Shown here: piece by piece, positions 1-7,304 of the stretch
Numbering within the stretch: position 1 is the stretch's first letter
Layout: every line of letters starts with the position of its first letter
Origin: Fodinibacter sp035633415
GTDB lineage: Bacteria; Actinomycetota; Actinomycetes; Actinomycetales; Dermatophilaceae
Length of the DNA: 29,521 nucleotides
Assembly (NCBI GenBank): GCA_035633415.1
Contig: DASQEZ010000323.1
Span: forward strand, 1-29,521
Direction of reading: 5' to 3'
Program-made: the position numbers and the translations under genes
Notes under the pieces: generated by a model
Told to the model about the DNA's origin: nothing
Databases searched by the model: none
Seen by the model: only the letters and a program-made list of their open reading frames with translations

Positions 1-67
1 GAACGTGCCTGCGCAGCACGCGATCCAGACGGCGCTGGGCGGCTACCAGTCGGTCACCGAGCTGATC
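1..67 (+). repeat. 67-bp direct repeat, copy 1 (window edge)
   Basis: Positions 1-67 are identical to 580-646 (offset 579 = 193 codons, in frame). Identity ends after the codons for E-L-I: copy 1 continues into TMVLQ, copy 2 into VPGGR. The left boundary lies outside the window. Most likely a contig-edge misjoin, or a real in-frame tandem duplication through a short ELI-coding microhomology. Confidence 0.95.
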
Positions 68-961
68 ACCATGGTGCTCCAGGCCTTCGTCGACGACGGC
101 AACGAGGTGCTGGTCCCGGCCCCCGACTACCCGTTGTGGACCGGCGCGGTGTCGCTCTCGGGTGGCACGCCCGTGCACTACCGGTGCGACGAGGAGAACG
201 GCTGGGACCCCGACCTCGAGGACATCGAGGCCAAGATCACCGAGAACACCCACGCCCTCGTCATCATCAACCCGAACAACCCCACCGGCGCGGTGTACTC
301 GCAGGAGACCGTCAAGGCCCTCGTCGACATCGCCCGGCGCCACCACCTGGTGCTCATGGCCGACGAGATCTACGAGAAGATCCTCTTCGACGACGCCGTG
401 CACCACCACGTCGCGACGTACGCCGAGGACGACGTCCTGTGCCTCACCTTCAGCGGGCTCTCCAAGGCCTACCGGGTGTGCGGCTACCGCGCCGGCTGGG
501 TGATGGTGTCCGGGCCGAAGCACCTGGCGGAGGACTTCCTCGAGGGCCTCACCCTGCTGTCGAACATGCGGATGTGCGCGAACGTGCCTGCGCAGCACGC
601 GATCCAGACGGCGCTGGGCGGCTACCAGTCGGTCACCGAGCTGATCGTCCCCGGCGGCCGGTTCCACGAGCAGAGCAAGCTCGCCGCGAAGCTGCTCAAC
701 GACATCCCGGGCGTCTCGTGCGTCGAGCCTCGCGGGGCCCTCTACTGCTTCCCGCGTCTCGACCCCGAGGTGTACCGCATCGAGAGTGACGAGGACTTCG
801 TCATCGACCTGTTGCGCGCCAAGAAGATCCTCGTGACGCACGGCACGGGCTTCAACTGGTTCGAGCCCGACCACTTCCGCCTCGTGACCCTGCCCGACGT
901 CGAGGTGCTCACCGAGGCCATCGGCCGCATCGCCGACTACCTCGAGACGCTGCGGGCCTGA
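2..961 (+). CDS. alaA: Alanine-type PLP aminotransferase (class I/II), 5'-truncated at window edge
   Basis: Class I/II pyridoxal-phosphate aminotransferase of the glutamate-pyruvate (AlaA) type, a cytoplasmic enzyme exchanging amino groups between alanine and 2-oxoglutarate. Visible family motifs are PAPDYPLWT, INPNNPTGAVYS, the ADEIYEKI stretch and the PLP-lysine segment SGLSKAYRVCGYRAGW. The C-terminal half (NVPAQHAIQTALGGYQS, NDIPGVSC, PRGALYCFPR) is near identical to enterobacterial AlaA. The N-terminal third is missing. The first 67 bases are an exact copy of positions 580-646, so the apparent N-terminus is a displaced internal segment and not the true start; the real homologous sequence resumes at TMVLQAFVDDG. 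Stop at 959-961, followed three bases later by crcB. Confidence is high for family, moderate for the exact substrate. Confidence 0.88.
   Translation, partial: NVPAQHAIQTALGGYQSVTELITMVLQAFVDDGNEVLVPAPDYPLWTGAVSLSGGTPVHYRCDEENGWDPDLEDIEAKITENTHALVIINPNNPTGAVYSQETVKALVDIARRHHLVLMADEIYEKILFDDAVHHHVATYAEDDVLCLTFSGLSKAYRVCGYRAGWVMVSGPKHLAEDFLEGLTLLSNMRMCANVPAQHAIQTALGGYQSVTELIVPGGRFHEQSKLAAKLLNDIPGVSCVEPRGALYCFPRLDPEVYRIESDEDFVIDLLRAKKILVTHGTGFNWFEPDHFRLVTLPDVEVLTEAIGRIADYLETLRA
580..646 (+). repeat. 67-bp direct repeat, copy 2 (native location)
   Basis: This copy sits where the family expects it: after LSNMRMCA and before the VPGGRFHEQ segment of the aminotransferase. It is therefore the original, and the copy at 1-67 is the displaced one. 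Confidence 0.95.
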
Positions 962-964
962 CGC

Positions 965-1375
965 GTGCCCGACCGCGGCGCCCCTGTGGACCTCGCGGTC
1001 CTGGCCACCGTCGCGCTCGGCGGCGTCATCGGCTCGCTCGGGCGGTACGCCGTGGGGGCCGCGCTCCCGCACGAGGCCGGCGCCTTCCCCTGGGCCACCC
1101 TCGTCGTCAACGTCAGCGGTGCCTTCGCGATGGGCCTGCTCGTCGCCTACCTCGTCGACCGTCCCGGTGTGCACCGGCTGGCGAGGCCGTTCGTCGGGGT
1201 CGGCGTGCTCGGCGGGTGGACCACCTTCTCCGCGCTGGCGGTCGACGTCGTGCAGCTCGGCGCGGCCGACCACGTCCAGGCGGCCCTGGTCTACGTCGCT
1301 GCGACCTTCCTCGTCGGCACGCTGGCGGTCGCCGCCGGGTCCTTCCTCGGACAACGGGTCTGGCCGGGCCCATGA
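965..1375 (+). CDS. crcB: Fluoride channel subunit CrcB/Fluc (first of pair)
   Basis: Small four-helix membrane protein of the CrcB/Fluc family, which exports fluoride as an antiparallel dimer in the cytoplasmic membrane. Visible motifs: GGVIGSLGRY near the N-terminus, TLVVNVSGAFAMG in the second helix and GVLGGWTTFSAL with the polar TTFS track. 136 aa, normal length. GTG at 965 lies three bases after the aminotransferase stop; GTG at 986 is an alternative start. It overlaps the next crcB by ATGA. Paired, non-identical crcB genes usually encode the two halves of an antiparallel heterodimer. No fluoride riboswitch fits upstream because the preceding DNA is coding. Confidence 0.93.
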   Translation: MPDRGAPVDLAVLATVALGGVIGSLGRYAVGAALPHEAGAFPWATLVVNVSGAFAMGLLVAYLVDRPGVHRLARPFVGVGVLGGWTTFSALAVDVVQLGAADHVQAALVYVAATFLVGTLAVAAGSFLGQRVWPGP

Positions 1376-1728
1376 CCCCTGTCGACGCACTCCTCGTCGC
1401 GCTCGGCGCCGCGGTCGGTGCCCCCCTGCGCTACCTCGTCAACCACGGCGTGCGCGAGCGCCTCGGCGGCACCCCGGCCGCCGGCACGCTGGTCGTCAAC
1501 GTCGTCGGGTCGTTCGTGCTGGGGGTCGTCGTCGGGGCCGGCGCAGGCACCGCCCCACTGGCCCTGGTCGGCATCGGCTTCTGTGGGGCCCTGACCACGT
1601 TCTCGACCCTGGCCCTCGAGGTCTGGGACGCGATGAGCGACGACCGCTACCCGCACGCGGTCACCAACGTCGCGCTCTCCCTGACCCTGGGCCTCGGCGC
1701 CGCCTGGCTCGGCTGGTCGCTGGGATGA
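1372..1728 (+). CDS. crcB: Fluoride channel subunit CrcB/Fluc (second of pair)
   Basis: 118-aa second Fluc subunit. Motifs: GAAVGAPLRYLVN, TLVVNVVGSFVLG and GFCGALTTFSTLALE, the last holding the conserved TTFS pore residues. ATG at 1372 overlaps the stop of the upstream crcB (ATGA), so the two are translationally coupled and probably made in equal amounts, as expected for a heterodimer. The two proteins share only family motifs, which argues for an old duplication with opposite topologies rather than a recent copy. Confidence 0.93.
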   Translation: MTPVDALLVALGAAVGAPLRYLVNHGVRERLGGTPAAGTLVVNVVGSFVLGVVVGAGAGTAPLALVGIGFCGALTTFSTLALEVWDAMSDDRYPHAVTNVALSLTLGLGAAWLGWSLG

Positions 1729-1891
1729 CGGCCGGATGCCCTCGCCACAGAACGAGTTGAACCGCGCGGTGCCGGTGCACAGGGCGTCGAACTCCTTGGC
1801 CGGCCCACGTCGGCGTACGACAGCAGCGCCGGTGGTGGCCCGACGGGACACCGTCGCCACGGTTGGCCCCCCTCCCGCGGCGAGGAAACGT

Positions 1892-2272
1892 ATGCTCTCG
1901 ACCATGCGTCGACGCTCGACCCGCCCCGTGGCTGACGTCTTCGAGGCGTTCGCCCACCGGGTGGACACCGACGAGGACGCCCCGACGGGCGCGCCCGGAG
2001 CCGCCACGGTGGCGCGATCCGCCGGCATCACCGTGGGCCTGATGGTCCTCACGTCCCTGGCCTTCGTCGGCGGCGCGTGGCTCGCGGGCCGCTCGCGCCC
2101 CGACCTCGTCTACGCGAACCTCCTGTGGGAGGGCGTCGCCATCACCCTGTGGTCCTTCGTGTGGGGTGCCTTCGCCGCGATGGCGGTGCTCGCCGCCGGC
2201 GTCGTCGCCGTCGGGCTGCCGTGGGTGCGGCGTCAGCGGGACGCCCGCTCGACCTCGACCTCGACGCCGTAG
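1892..2272 (+). CDS. Small membrane protein of unknown function
   Basis: About 126 aa. A basic, low-complexity N-terminus is followed by two predicted membrane helices (around SAGITVGLMVLTSLAFVGGAWLAG and LWEGVAITLWSFVWGAFAAMAVLAAGVVAVGL), then a short basic tail rich in Ser/Thr. I do not recognise the family. ATG at 1892 is preferred because GAGGAA lies a few bases upstream; ATG at 1904 is an alternative. The last 40 bases overlap the 3' end of the convergent gene on the minus strand. Existence as a gene is fairly likely from codon use and the membrane segments; the role is unknown. Confidence 0.6.
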   Translation: MLSTMRRRSTRPVADVFEAFAHRVDTDEDAPTGAPGAATVARSAGITVGLMVLTSLAFVGGAWLAGRSRPDLVYANLLWEGVAITLWSFVWGAFAAMAVLAAGVVAVGLPWVRRQRDARSTSTSTP

Positions 2273-2883
2273 GACCACCCCGGCCGCAAAGGCAGGGTGT
2301 CCCCGCTCCAGAACCGGCCCGGGTCGTACCAGTTCGTCGGCGCGTCGTCGCGCAGCACACCCATCTCCTCGAGGGTCACGGCGACCACCTCGGCGCAGTA
2401 CGCGTCCTCGGGCCGCAGCCCCTTGCGCTCGGCCTCGCGCCGCGACAGATAGCCGTCGCGACCGCGCAGCCAGCGCCACGCCAGTCCCATGGTGCTCGGG
2501 AAGGACACCCCGTCGAGCCGCGCGATGGTGCGCAGCAGCGCCTCCTCCTGCTCGCGCCCCACGTCGGGGCTGAGCTGGCGCAACCAGGCGCGCTGCCCGT
2601 ACCGCCCCTGCCAGGTCGTCACCGCCTCACGCAGGTCGTGCAGCTGCACCCCGCGGTGGTGGTCACCCGTCCAGTGGTCGCGCATCGACCGCCCCAGCTC
2701 GGCGTGCCACATCAGCGGCGGGAGGTCGTCGAGCACCACGGCCATGCCGACGTGGTTGACCGGCGAGTTGCTCGCCGTCTGGATGAGCCGGTCCGCGACG
2801 GTGCCCCCGCGGAAGATCCACAGGTCGCCGGTGCGGGTCACGTCGATGGCCTCGTCGAAGGAGACCGTGCCGGTGCGAGCCAT
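2233..2883 (-). CDS. YiiX/YebB-like permuted NlpC/P60 papain-fold protein
   Basis: 216-aa protein resembling YiiX/YebB-type permuted papain-fold enzymes. The circular permutation is visible: an early block TGDLWIFRGG...SPVNHVGMAVV supplies the candidate catalytic His (about H44), and a late block EDAYCAEVVAVTLEEMGV supplies the candidate nucleophile (about C163). Family members are thought to act as amidases or peptidases on cell-wall or lipid substrates; no substrate can be read here. No signal peptide is apparent. ATG at 2883 is chosen over an in-frame upstream start because the added residues look non-coding. Convergent with the small membrane protein, with a 40-bp tail overlap. Confidence 0.75.
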   Translation of the reverse strand: MARTGTVSFDEAIDVTRTGDLWIFRGGTVADRLIQTASNSPVNHVGMAVVLDDLPPLMWHAELGRSMRDHWTGDHHRGVQLHDLREAVTTWQGRYGQRAWLRQLSPDVGREQEEALLRTIARLDGVSFPSTMGLAWRWLRGRDGYLSRREAERKGLRPEDAYCAEVVAVTLEEMGVLRDDAPTNWYDPGRFWSGDTLPLRPGWSYGVEVEVERASR

Positions 2884-2993
2884 GGCCCCAGTCTGGCCGA
2901 CCCGGGCCGCCGTGGGCCGCACCCTATCCACGCGGGTGCGCCACGGCATACGGTGATCGGGTGCGCAGGAGGCGCAGGAAGCGGGGACTCACC

Positions 2994-4670
2994 GTGCAGG
3001 CCGTGGCCGGCACCCACTCCGTGCTGCTCGGGTTCGACCTCGACGCCCCGGCCGGTTGCCTCGGCTTCGCGATCCACCGCACCGACCACACCGAGGGCGA
3101 GGCCCGCTGGCTGCGCGGGATGAAGACCTTCGAGAGCGTGGTGCCCGACCCGCCGCCCGGCTCGGACTGGCCGACGAACGCGCACCCGGTGCAGGGCTTC
3201 CAGTGGGGTGACTACTCCGCGAAGCCCGGACACGACTACACGTACGCCGTGTCGGCACTGGGCGGGTCGGCTGCGGCACCCGTGCCCACGGCGACCGTGT
3301 CGCTCGCGGTGCGCACCGAGGTCGAGGACGACGGCGAGCACGGGGTCTGGTTCAACCGTGGCGTCGCCGGCTCGCAGGCCTTCTCCCGACAGTTCGCCGG
3401 CTGGGTGCCCACGTCGACGCCGGACGAGACCCACCCGGCGATGGTCTGGCTCTCGCGAGGGCTGGGCGAGGCGCTGTTGGCGTTCGTCGGGGAGGCCCTC
3501 GACGGCGACTGGTCGGTGCGGGGGGCCCTGTACGAGCTCACCTGGGGGCGGGGCCTGCAGGCCTTCGCCGACGCACGCGACCGTGGCGTCGACATCCGGC
3601 TGGTGGTGCACGGGCGCGACCGTGACGCTCCTGGTGACACCGGGCCGGACGACGCCGACCGCACCGCCGAGATGGCCCGCCAGGCCGTGCGTGACAGCGG
3701 GATCGACGACCTCGTCACCTGGCGGGAGGCCCCGGTCAAGAGCGCCCTGCACCACCACAAGTTCCTCCTGCTCTCCCACCGTGGGGTGCCCGAGGCCGTG
3801 TGGACCGGCTCGACCAACCTCACCCTGGGCGCCGTCTACGGCCACTCCAACGTCGGCCACGTGGTGCGCGACCGAGCGGTCGCCGCCCGGTTCGCCGCGG
3901 AGTGGGAGCGCCTCGAGGGTGGGATGCCGACTGCCGACCTCCGTGCCGCGCACGCCGGCGACCCCGCGCCCGCCCGCACCGTGCCCGTGCCAGGCGGTGT
4001 CGGCCCGGTCTTCTCGCCGCTGTCCGGCACCTCGCTGCTCGACTGGTACGCCGCCGTCTTCGACGCCGCCGTGAGCTCGGCCCACGTCACCGGTGCGTTC
4101 GGACTGAACGCGGTCTTCCGCGACCGCCTCCGGGTCGACCGGTCGCCGGTGACCCGCACGGTCCTGCTCGAGAAGGTGCCGCCACCGCAGCAGGCGATCC
4201 CGCGCACCGACGACCACGTGCGCATCTCGACCGGAAGCCACCTCTTCGGCGACCCCCTGCAGCAGTGGGCGACCGAGCGGCTGACGGGGTTCAACAACCA
4301 CGTCCGCTACATCCACACCAAGATCGTGCTCGTCGACCCGCTCGGCCCCGACCCCACCATCCTCACCGGCTCGGCGAACTACTCCGACGCGTCCACGACG
4401 ACCAACGAGGAGAACACGCTCGTCATCCGGGCCGGGCGCACCCGGTCGGCGTCCAAGCGGGCCGTGCGCCGGGTCGCGGACATCTACCTCACCGAGTACC
4501 ACCGGCTGTTCATGCACTTCGCGTTCCGCGCCATGGCGCAGGACCGTGAGGTCAACACCGGTGTGTCGCAGTGGAGCAGGTATCTCGACGAGACCGGCTC
4601 GTGGACCGACCGCTACTACGTCGCCGACGGCTGGCGGGCGTCACAGCGACGGTTGTTCTCGGGGTCCTGA
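2994..4670 (+). CDS. Phospholipase D-like (HKD) domain protein
   Basis: About 558 aa with two HKD-type halves, the arrangement of PLD-superfamily phosphodiesterases. The second motif is canonical (H441-T-K443-IVLV-D448, then LTGSANYSDAS). The first reads H254-H-K256-FLLL-S261 followed by WTGSTNLTLG, so Ser replaces the usual Asp. An N-terminal region of about 100 residues looks beta-rich (FDLDAPAGCLGFAIHRTD) and may be an accessory fold. No signal peptide or membrane helix. GTG at 2994 is chosen because GGGGA lies six bases upstream, while the in-frame GTG at 2961 would add a run of rare AGG codons and has no ribosome site. Substrate (lipid, nucleic acid or other) unknown. Confidence 0.8.
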   Translation: MQAVAGTHSVLLGFDLDAPAGCLGFAIHRTDHTEGEARWLRGMKTFESVVPDPPPGSDWPTNAHPVQGFQWGDYSAKPGHDYTYAVSALGGSAAAPVPTATVSLAVRTEVEDDGEHGVWFNRGVAGSQAFSRQFAGWVPTSTPDETHPAMVWLSRGLGEALLAFVGEALDGDWSVRGALYELTWGRGLQAFADARDRGVDIRLVVHGRDRDAPGDTGPDDADRTAEMARQAVRDSGIDDLVTWREAPVKSALHHHKFLLLSHRGVPEAVWTGSTNLTLGAVYGHSNVGHVVRDRAVAARFAAEWERLEGGMPTADLRAAHAGDPAPARTVPVPGGVGPVFSPLSGTSLLDWYAAVFDAAVSSAHVTGAFGLNAVFRDRLRVDRSPVTRTVLLEKVPPPQQAIPRTDDHVRISTGSHLFGDPLQQWATERLTGFNNHVRYIHTKIVLVDPLGPDPTILTGSANYSDASTTTNEENTLVIRAGRTRSASKRAVRRVADIYLTEYHRLFMHFAFRAMAQDREVNTGVSQWSRYLDETGSWTDRYYVADGWRASQRRLFSGS

Positions 4671-4686
4671 CCGGCCGGTCCGTCGG

Positions 4687-4692
4687 TAGGGT
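4687..4692 (+). promoter_or_regulatory. Candidate -10 box of a leaderless gene
   Basis: TAGGGT lies six bases before the ATG at 4699, the spacing expected when transcription starts at the start codon. No convincing -35 is visible, so this is tentative. Confidence 0.35.
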
Positions 4693-4698
4693 GGTGGC

Positions 4699-4884
4699 AT
4701 GGCCGCATCGAACCGTGTGTGGAAGCTCGTCGGACTGGCGGGGCTCGTCGGAGTCGTCGCGACCGGGGCCCTCGTCGCCCGCAACGAGCGGGAACGGCGG
4801 AACTACACCCCCGACGAGGTGCGCGACCGGCTCCAGCAGCGGTTGCGCGCGGCGGAGGGCAACGAGGGCCGGATCATCGGCTGA
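4699..4884 (+). CDS. Small single-pass membrane protein, hypothetical
   Basis: 61 aa: short polar N-terminus, one membrane helix (LVGLAGLVGVVATGALVA, residues about 10-27), then a charged, probably helical cytoplasmic tail (RNERERRNYTPDEVRDRLQQRL). Proteins with this layout are common and uncharacterised in actinomycetes. A possible -10 box six bases upstream suggests leaderless expression. The stop codon lies inside a strong hairpin that also closes the convergent SRPBCC gene. Function unknown. Confidence 0.7.
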   Translation: MAASNRVWKLVGLAGLVGVVATGALVARNERERRNYTPDEVRDRLQQRLRAAEGNEGRIIG

Positions 4885-4890
4885 TCCGGC
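4868..4890. terminator. Bidirectional hairpin between convergent genes
   Basis: Perfect 9-bp stem GCCGGATCA / TGATCCGGC with a 5-nt loop, overlapping the stop codon of the 61-aa gene and lying 22 bases from the end of the convergent SRPBCC gene. There is no U-tract, which is usual for actinomycete terminators. Confidence 0.6.
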
Positions 4891-4911
4891 CCCCTGACCG
4901 CCCGGGGGTGC

Positions 4912-5388
4912 TCAGCCCGACTGCGCGACGAGCGCCTCGAGGCGGTCGTAGCCCTCGGACATGCCCGTCTCCATCCCTGACTCGACCATGGCGTCGCGAC
5001 CCTCGACGGTGCGGCCGATGCTGCGGCCCCGCAACCGGGTGCGCCCGTCGCCGAGGTCCTCGAACCACATGAACTCCAGGGCGACCTCGTCGGGGGCGCC
5101 GTCGAACTCGAAGGTCTGGAGGGCGAACTCGTTGTCACGAACGGTGTGGAAGACCCCCCGGAACCCGAAGTTGCCGTGCTCGGTGCGGTGCTCGTAGCGG
5201 TAGCTGCCGCCGGTGGTGAAGTCCCACTCGTCGATGGCCATGTCGTAGCCGTGCGGGCCGAGCCACTGCTTGACCTTCTCGGGGTCACGGTGGGCCTCGA
5301 AGACCGCCGCCACAGGGGCGTCGAACTCCCGGGTGAAGTCGATCCACGGCACTCCGGCCGGGATGTCGAGGTGCAGGCTGTTGCTCAT
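4912..5388 (-). CDS. SRPBCC / AHSA1-family protein
   Basis: 158-aa START-like (SRPBCC, activator-of-Hsp90-homology type) protein with the family signature FTREFDAPVAAVFEAHRDPEKVKQW, then FDFTTGGSYRYEH-like and FRGVFHTV strands, and a C-terminal helix (GMETGMSEGYDRLEALV). These folds enclose a hydrophobic pocket; in bacteria they are often paired with an ArsR-type regulator and the ligand is usually unknown. ATG at 5388 is preceded by AGGAG and lies two bases after the arsR stop, so the two genes form one operon under the promoter at 5745-5782. Confidence 0.87.
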   Translation of the reverse strand: MSNSLHLDIPAGVPWIDFTREFDAPVAAVFEAHRDPEKVKQWLGPHGYDMAIDEWDFTTGGSYRYEHRTEHGNFGFRGVFHTVRDNEFALQTFEFDGAPDEVALEFMWFEDLGDGRTRLRGRSIGRTVEGRDAMVESGMETGMSEGYDRLEALVAQSG

Positions 5389-5390
5389 GG

Positions 5391-5738
5391 TCACTCCTGA
5401 TCGGTGGTCGGTGCAGGTGGCGCCCCGAGGACGGCGTCGAGCCGGCGGAACCGCCGCTCGTGGCTCAGGCGGTAGCCGTCGATCCACGCGGTCAGCGCCT
5501 CGAGTGCGTCGGGGTTGAGGTGGACCGGGCGGCGTTGGGCCTCCCGGGTCCGGGTGACCAGGCCCGCGTGCTCGAGGACCTGGATGTGCTTCGAGACCGC
5601 CTGGAGGGAGATCTCGAACGGCTCGGCGATCTCGTTCACCGTGGCCGGGCCCCGGCTCAGGCGAGCGATGATCGCCCGACGGACGGGGTCGGCAAGGGCC
5701 GCGAAGCCCAGGTCCACCGACGTGCTGTCGTCCGCCAT
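5391..5738 (-). CDS. ArsR-family winged-helix regulator of the SRPBCC operon
   Basis: 115-aa winged-helix regulator. The core reads FAALADPVRRAIIARLSRG, then a recognition-helix region (VNEIAEPFEISLQAVSKHIQVLEHAGLV) and a wing (TRTREAQRRPVHLN). There are no cysteines in the metal-site helix, so it is unlikely to sense thiophilic metals; it fits the ArsR-SRPBCC class that responds to small molecules or protein partners. ATG at 5738 lies six bases after a good -10 box, so the mRNA is probably leaderless. Two TTGATCAA palindromes flank the -35 element, pointing to autorepression. Confidence 0.88.
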   Translation of the reverse strand: MADDSTSVDLGFAALADPVRRAIIARLSRGPATVNEIAEPFEISLQAVSKHIQVLEHAGLVTRTREAQRRPVHLNPDALEALTAWIDGYRLSHERRFRRLDAVLGAPPAPTTDQE

Positions 5739-5744
5739 GCCGCT

Positions 5745-5782
5745 ATTCAATCATCCCGTTGATCAACCGTCAAGTTGATCAA
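5745..5782 (-). promoter_or_regulatory. arsR-SRPBCC promoter with tandem TTGATCAA operators
   Basis: On the minus strand: -35 TTGACG (5768-5773), a 17-bp spacer, -10 TTGAAT (5745-5750), then six bases to the arsR ATG. Two copies of the self-complementary TTGATCAA (5759-5766 and 5775-5782), spaced 16 bp, sit on both sides of the -35. A repressor bound there would block RNA polymerase. Confidence 0.7.
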
Positions 5783-5790
5783 TGCGGTTC

Positions 5791-5850
5791 CTTCGCGGCG
5801 AGTGCGGAAGTGGTCGCCAGGGCAGCCACTTCCGCACTCGCCGCGCGAAG
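5791..5850. repeat. Long intergenic inverted repeat (hairpin)
   Basis: Arms 5791-5813 and 5826-5850 are complementary over about 23 bp with one 2-nt bulge (core GAGTGCGGAAGTGG / CCACTTCCGCACTC) around a 12-nt loop. It lies 20 bases past the stop of the dehydrogenase gene (minus strand) and beside the arsR promoter. Could terminate the dehydrogenase transcript; length and symmetry also fit a dispersed intergenic palindrome. Confidence 0.75.
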
Positions 5851-5869
5851 GGGGACGGGCCCGGCGCGC

Positions 5870-7117
5870 TCAGCCGTGCAGGAACAGGTGCGGGTGCCCA
5901 GGGGCACGACCCTGGAAGGACAGGATCGCCTCGTTCTGGATGACGCCGTCACGGATCTCGATGGCCCGGCGCACGGTCATGTCGAGGTCCCACGCGGCCG
6001 GGCCCTCCATGACCGTGCGCAGGAACGGCAGCAGCGCCTCGCTGATCTCCCAGGTGGCCGAGCCCCACAGGTAGGACGGGCTGTGGTCGACGGCGTAGTA
6101 GAGCACGTTGTGACCCACCACGAAGGTCGGCTCGGCGAAGGTGGTCGGCCGGGCCCAGCTGAAGCCCATCCCCTCGTCGCAGGACACGTCGACGACCACG
6201 GTGCCCGGTGAGAGCGCGGACAGGTCGTCGTCGGTCATGAAGACGAGCGGGGCGTCGGTGTCCTGCAGCACGCAGTTGACGATGATGTCGTGCTCGCCGA
6301 GGAACTCCGCGAGCGGCACCCGGCCCTCGGGGGTGACCGCGTGGCTCACCCGGCCTGCGGTGTCGTCCGGGTCGAAGTGCAGGATGCGGGCGGAGTGGAT
6401 CGGCGAGGCCACGGCGGCGACCTGCCGATGGGTGAGGATGTCGACGTCGTTCACGCCGAGCGCGGCGAGTGCCGTGACCGCCCCGCGTGCCGTGGCGCCG
6501 AAACCGATGACGACGGCGCGCAGCCGGGGTCCGTAGTCACCGCTCGTGCCGGAGAGCTGCATCGCGTGGAGCACCGAGGAGTAGCCCGCGAGCTCGTTGT
6601 TCTTGTGGAACACGTGGAGGTTGAACGAGCCGTCGGGTTTCCAGTGGTTCATCGCCTCGAACGCGATCAGGGTGAGCCGGCCGTCGACGGCCACCTGGGT
6701 CAGCGCGTGGTCCTGAACGCAGTGCGGCCACCCCCACAGCACCTGCCCCTCGCGCAGCTCGGCGACGTCGTCGTGCAGGGGCTTGGGCTGGAGGATGACG
6801 TCGCACTCGTCGACCAGCTCGCGGTGGGCCCGCACGCCCGCGACCAGCTCGCCCAGCTCTCCGTCGCTGACGCCGAACCGGGCGCCGTAGCCGGTCTCGA
6901 GGTAGAGACGGCTGCGCAGGTCCTCGGGGATCCGGTCCAGGTGGCGCGGGTGCAGGGCGAGCCGGTGCTCGTTCTCCTTCTGCGACCGGCCCATGACCCC
7001 GACGCTGAGCAGGGTGCGCGCCGGGTCCTCACCGGGTGTCGGTGCGGATGCCGTCGCCTCACCCGGACCCGGTGTCCGGGCTCGTGTACTCGGTTCTGCG
7101 GAATGCGCCTGGCTCAT
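5870..7117 (-). CDS. AlaDH/PNT-family dehydrogenase, alanine dehydrogenase or N5-(carboxyethyl)ornithine synthase-like
   Basis: 415-aa soluble NAD(P)-dependent dehydrogenase of the alanine dehydrogenase / pyridine nucleotide transhydrogenase fold. Visible: N-terminal SQKENEHRLALHPRHLDRI (the family's KE..R..P start), substrate region WGWPHCVQDHALTQ and FEAMNHW, a Rossmann block VVIGFGATARGAVTAL, and a conserved late segment VVVDVSCDEGMGFSWARPT. The overall layout is closer to N5-(carboxyethyl)ornithine synthase-like proteins than to classical alanine dehydrogenase (no GGGVVG block), so the reaction could be reductive condensation of pyruvate with an amino acid. ATG at 7117 gives a disordered Pro/Thr-rich lead of about 35 residues with no clear ribosome site; the true start may be further in. 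Confidence 0.72.
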   Translation of the reverse strand: MSQAHSAEPSTRARTPGPGEATASAPTPGEDPARTLLSVGVMGRSQKENEHRLALHPRHLDRIPEDLRSRLYLETGYGARFGVSDGELGELVAGVRAHRELVDECDVILQPKPLHDDVAELREGQVLWGWPHCVQDHALTQVAVDGRLTLIAFEAMNHWKPDGSFNLHVFHKNNELAGYSSVLHAMQLSGTSGDYGPRLRAVVIGFGATARGAVTALAALGVNDVDILTHRQVAAVASPIHSARILHFDPDDTAGRVSHAVTPEGRVPLAEFLGEHDIIVNCVLQDTDAPLVFMTDDDLSALSPGTVVVDVSCDEGMGFSWARPTTFAEPTFVVGHNVLYYAVDHSPSYLWGSATWEISEALLPFLRTVMEGPAAWDLDMTVRRAIEIRDGVIQNEAILSFQGRAPGHPHLFLHG

Positions 7118-7304
7118 GACGATGCCCGTCCGGGACCCTCGCGGGCCCGCCTGTCGACCTGCTCAGGGCCGGCAAGGAGTCGTCGACCTCGCGCGTCAGC
7201 CCTGCTCGGCACTCTAGCCGCGCCGGCAGCCCTGCCGGTGGCCGTTGTGGGTGCGGCCACCTACAGTCGGCGGTCAGCCCGGTGACCGAGCGATTGGAGA
7301 CGAG

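Noticed and set aside
965..985. Fluoride riboswitch for the crcB pair
   Set aside because: The upstream DNA is aminotransferase coding sequence ending three bases before crcB; there is no room and no pseudoknot-like pattern.
1729..1891. Minus-strand peptide with FNSFCGEG near the crcB end
   Set aside because: It is part of an open frame that otherwise runs antisense to crcB and has no start or domain; treated as chance.
1863..1896. Promoter TTGGCC ... TATGCT before the small membrane protein
   Set aside because: The spacer is 22 bp, too long for a standard promoter, and the TATGCT overlaps the chosen ATG.
2838..4517. Long minus-strand open frame opposite the PLD-like gene
   Set aside because: Low-complexity Val/Gly/Arg translation, no motifs; the plus strand carries clear HKD motifs.
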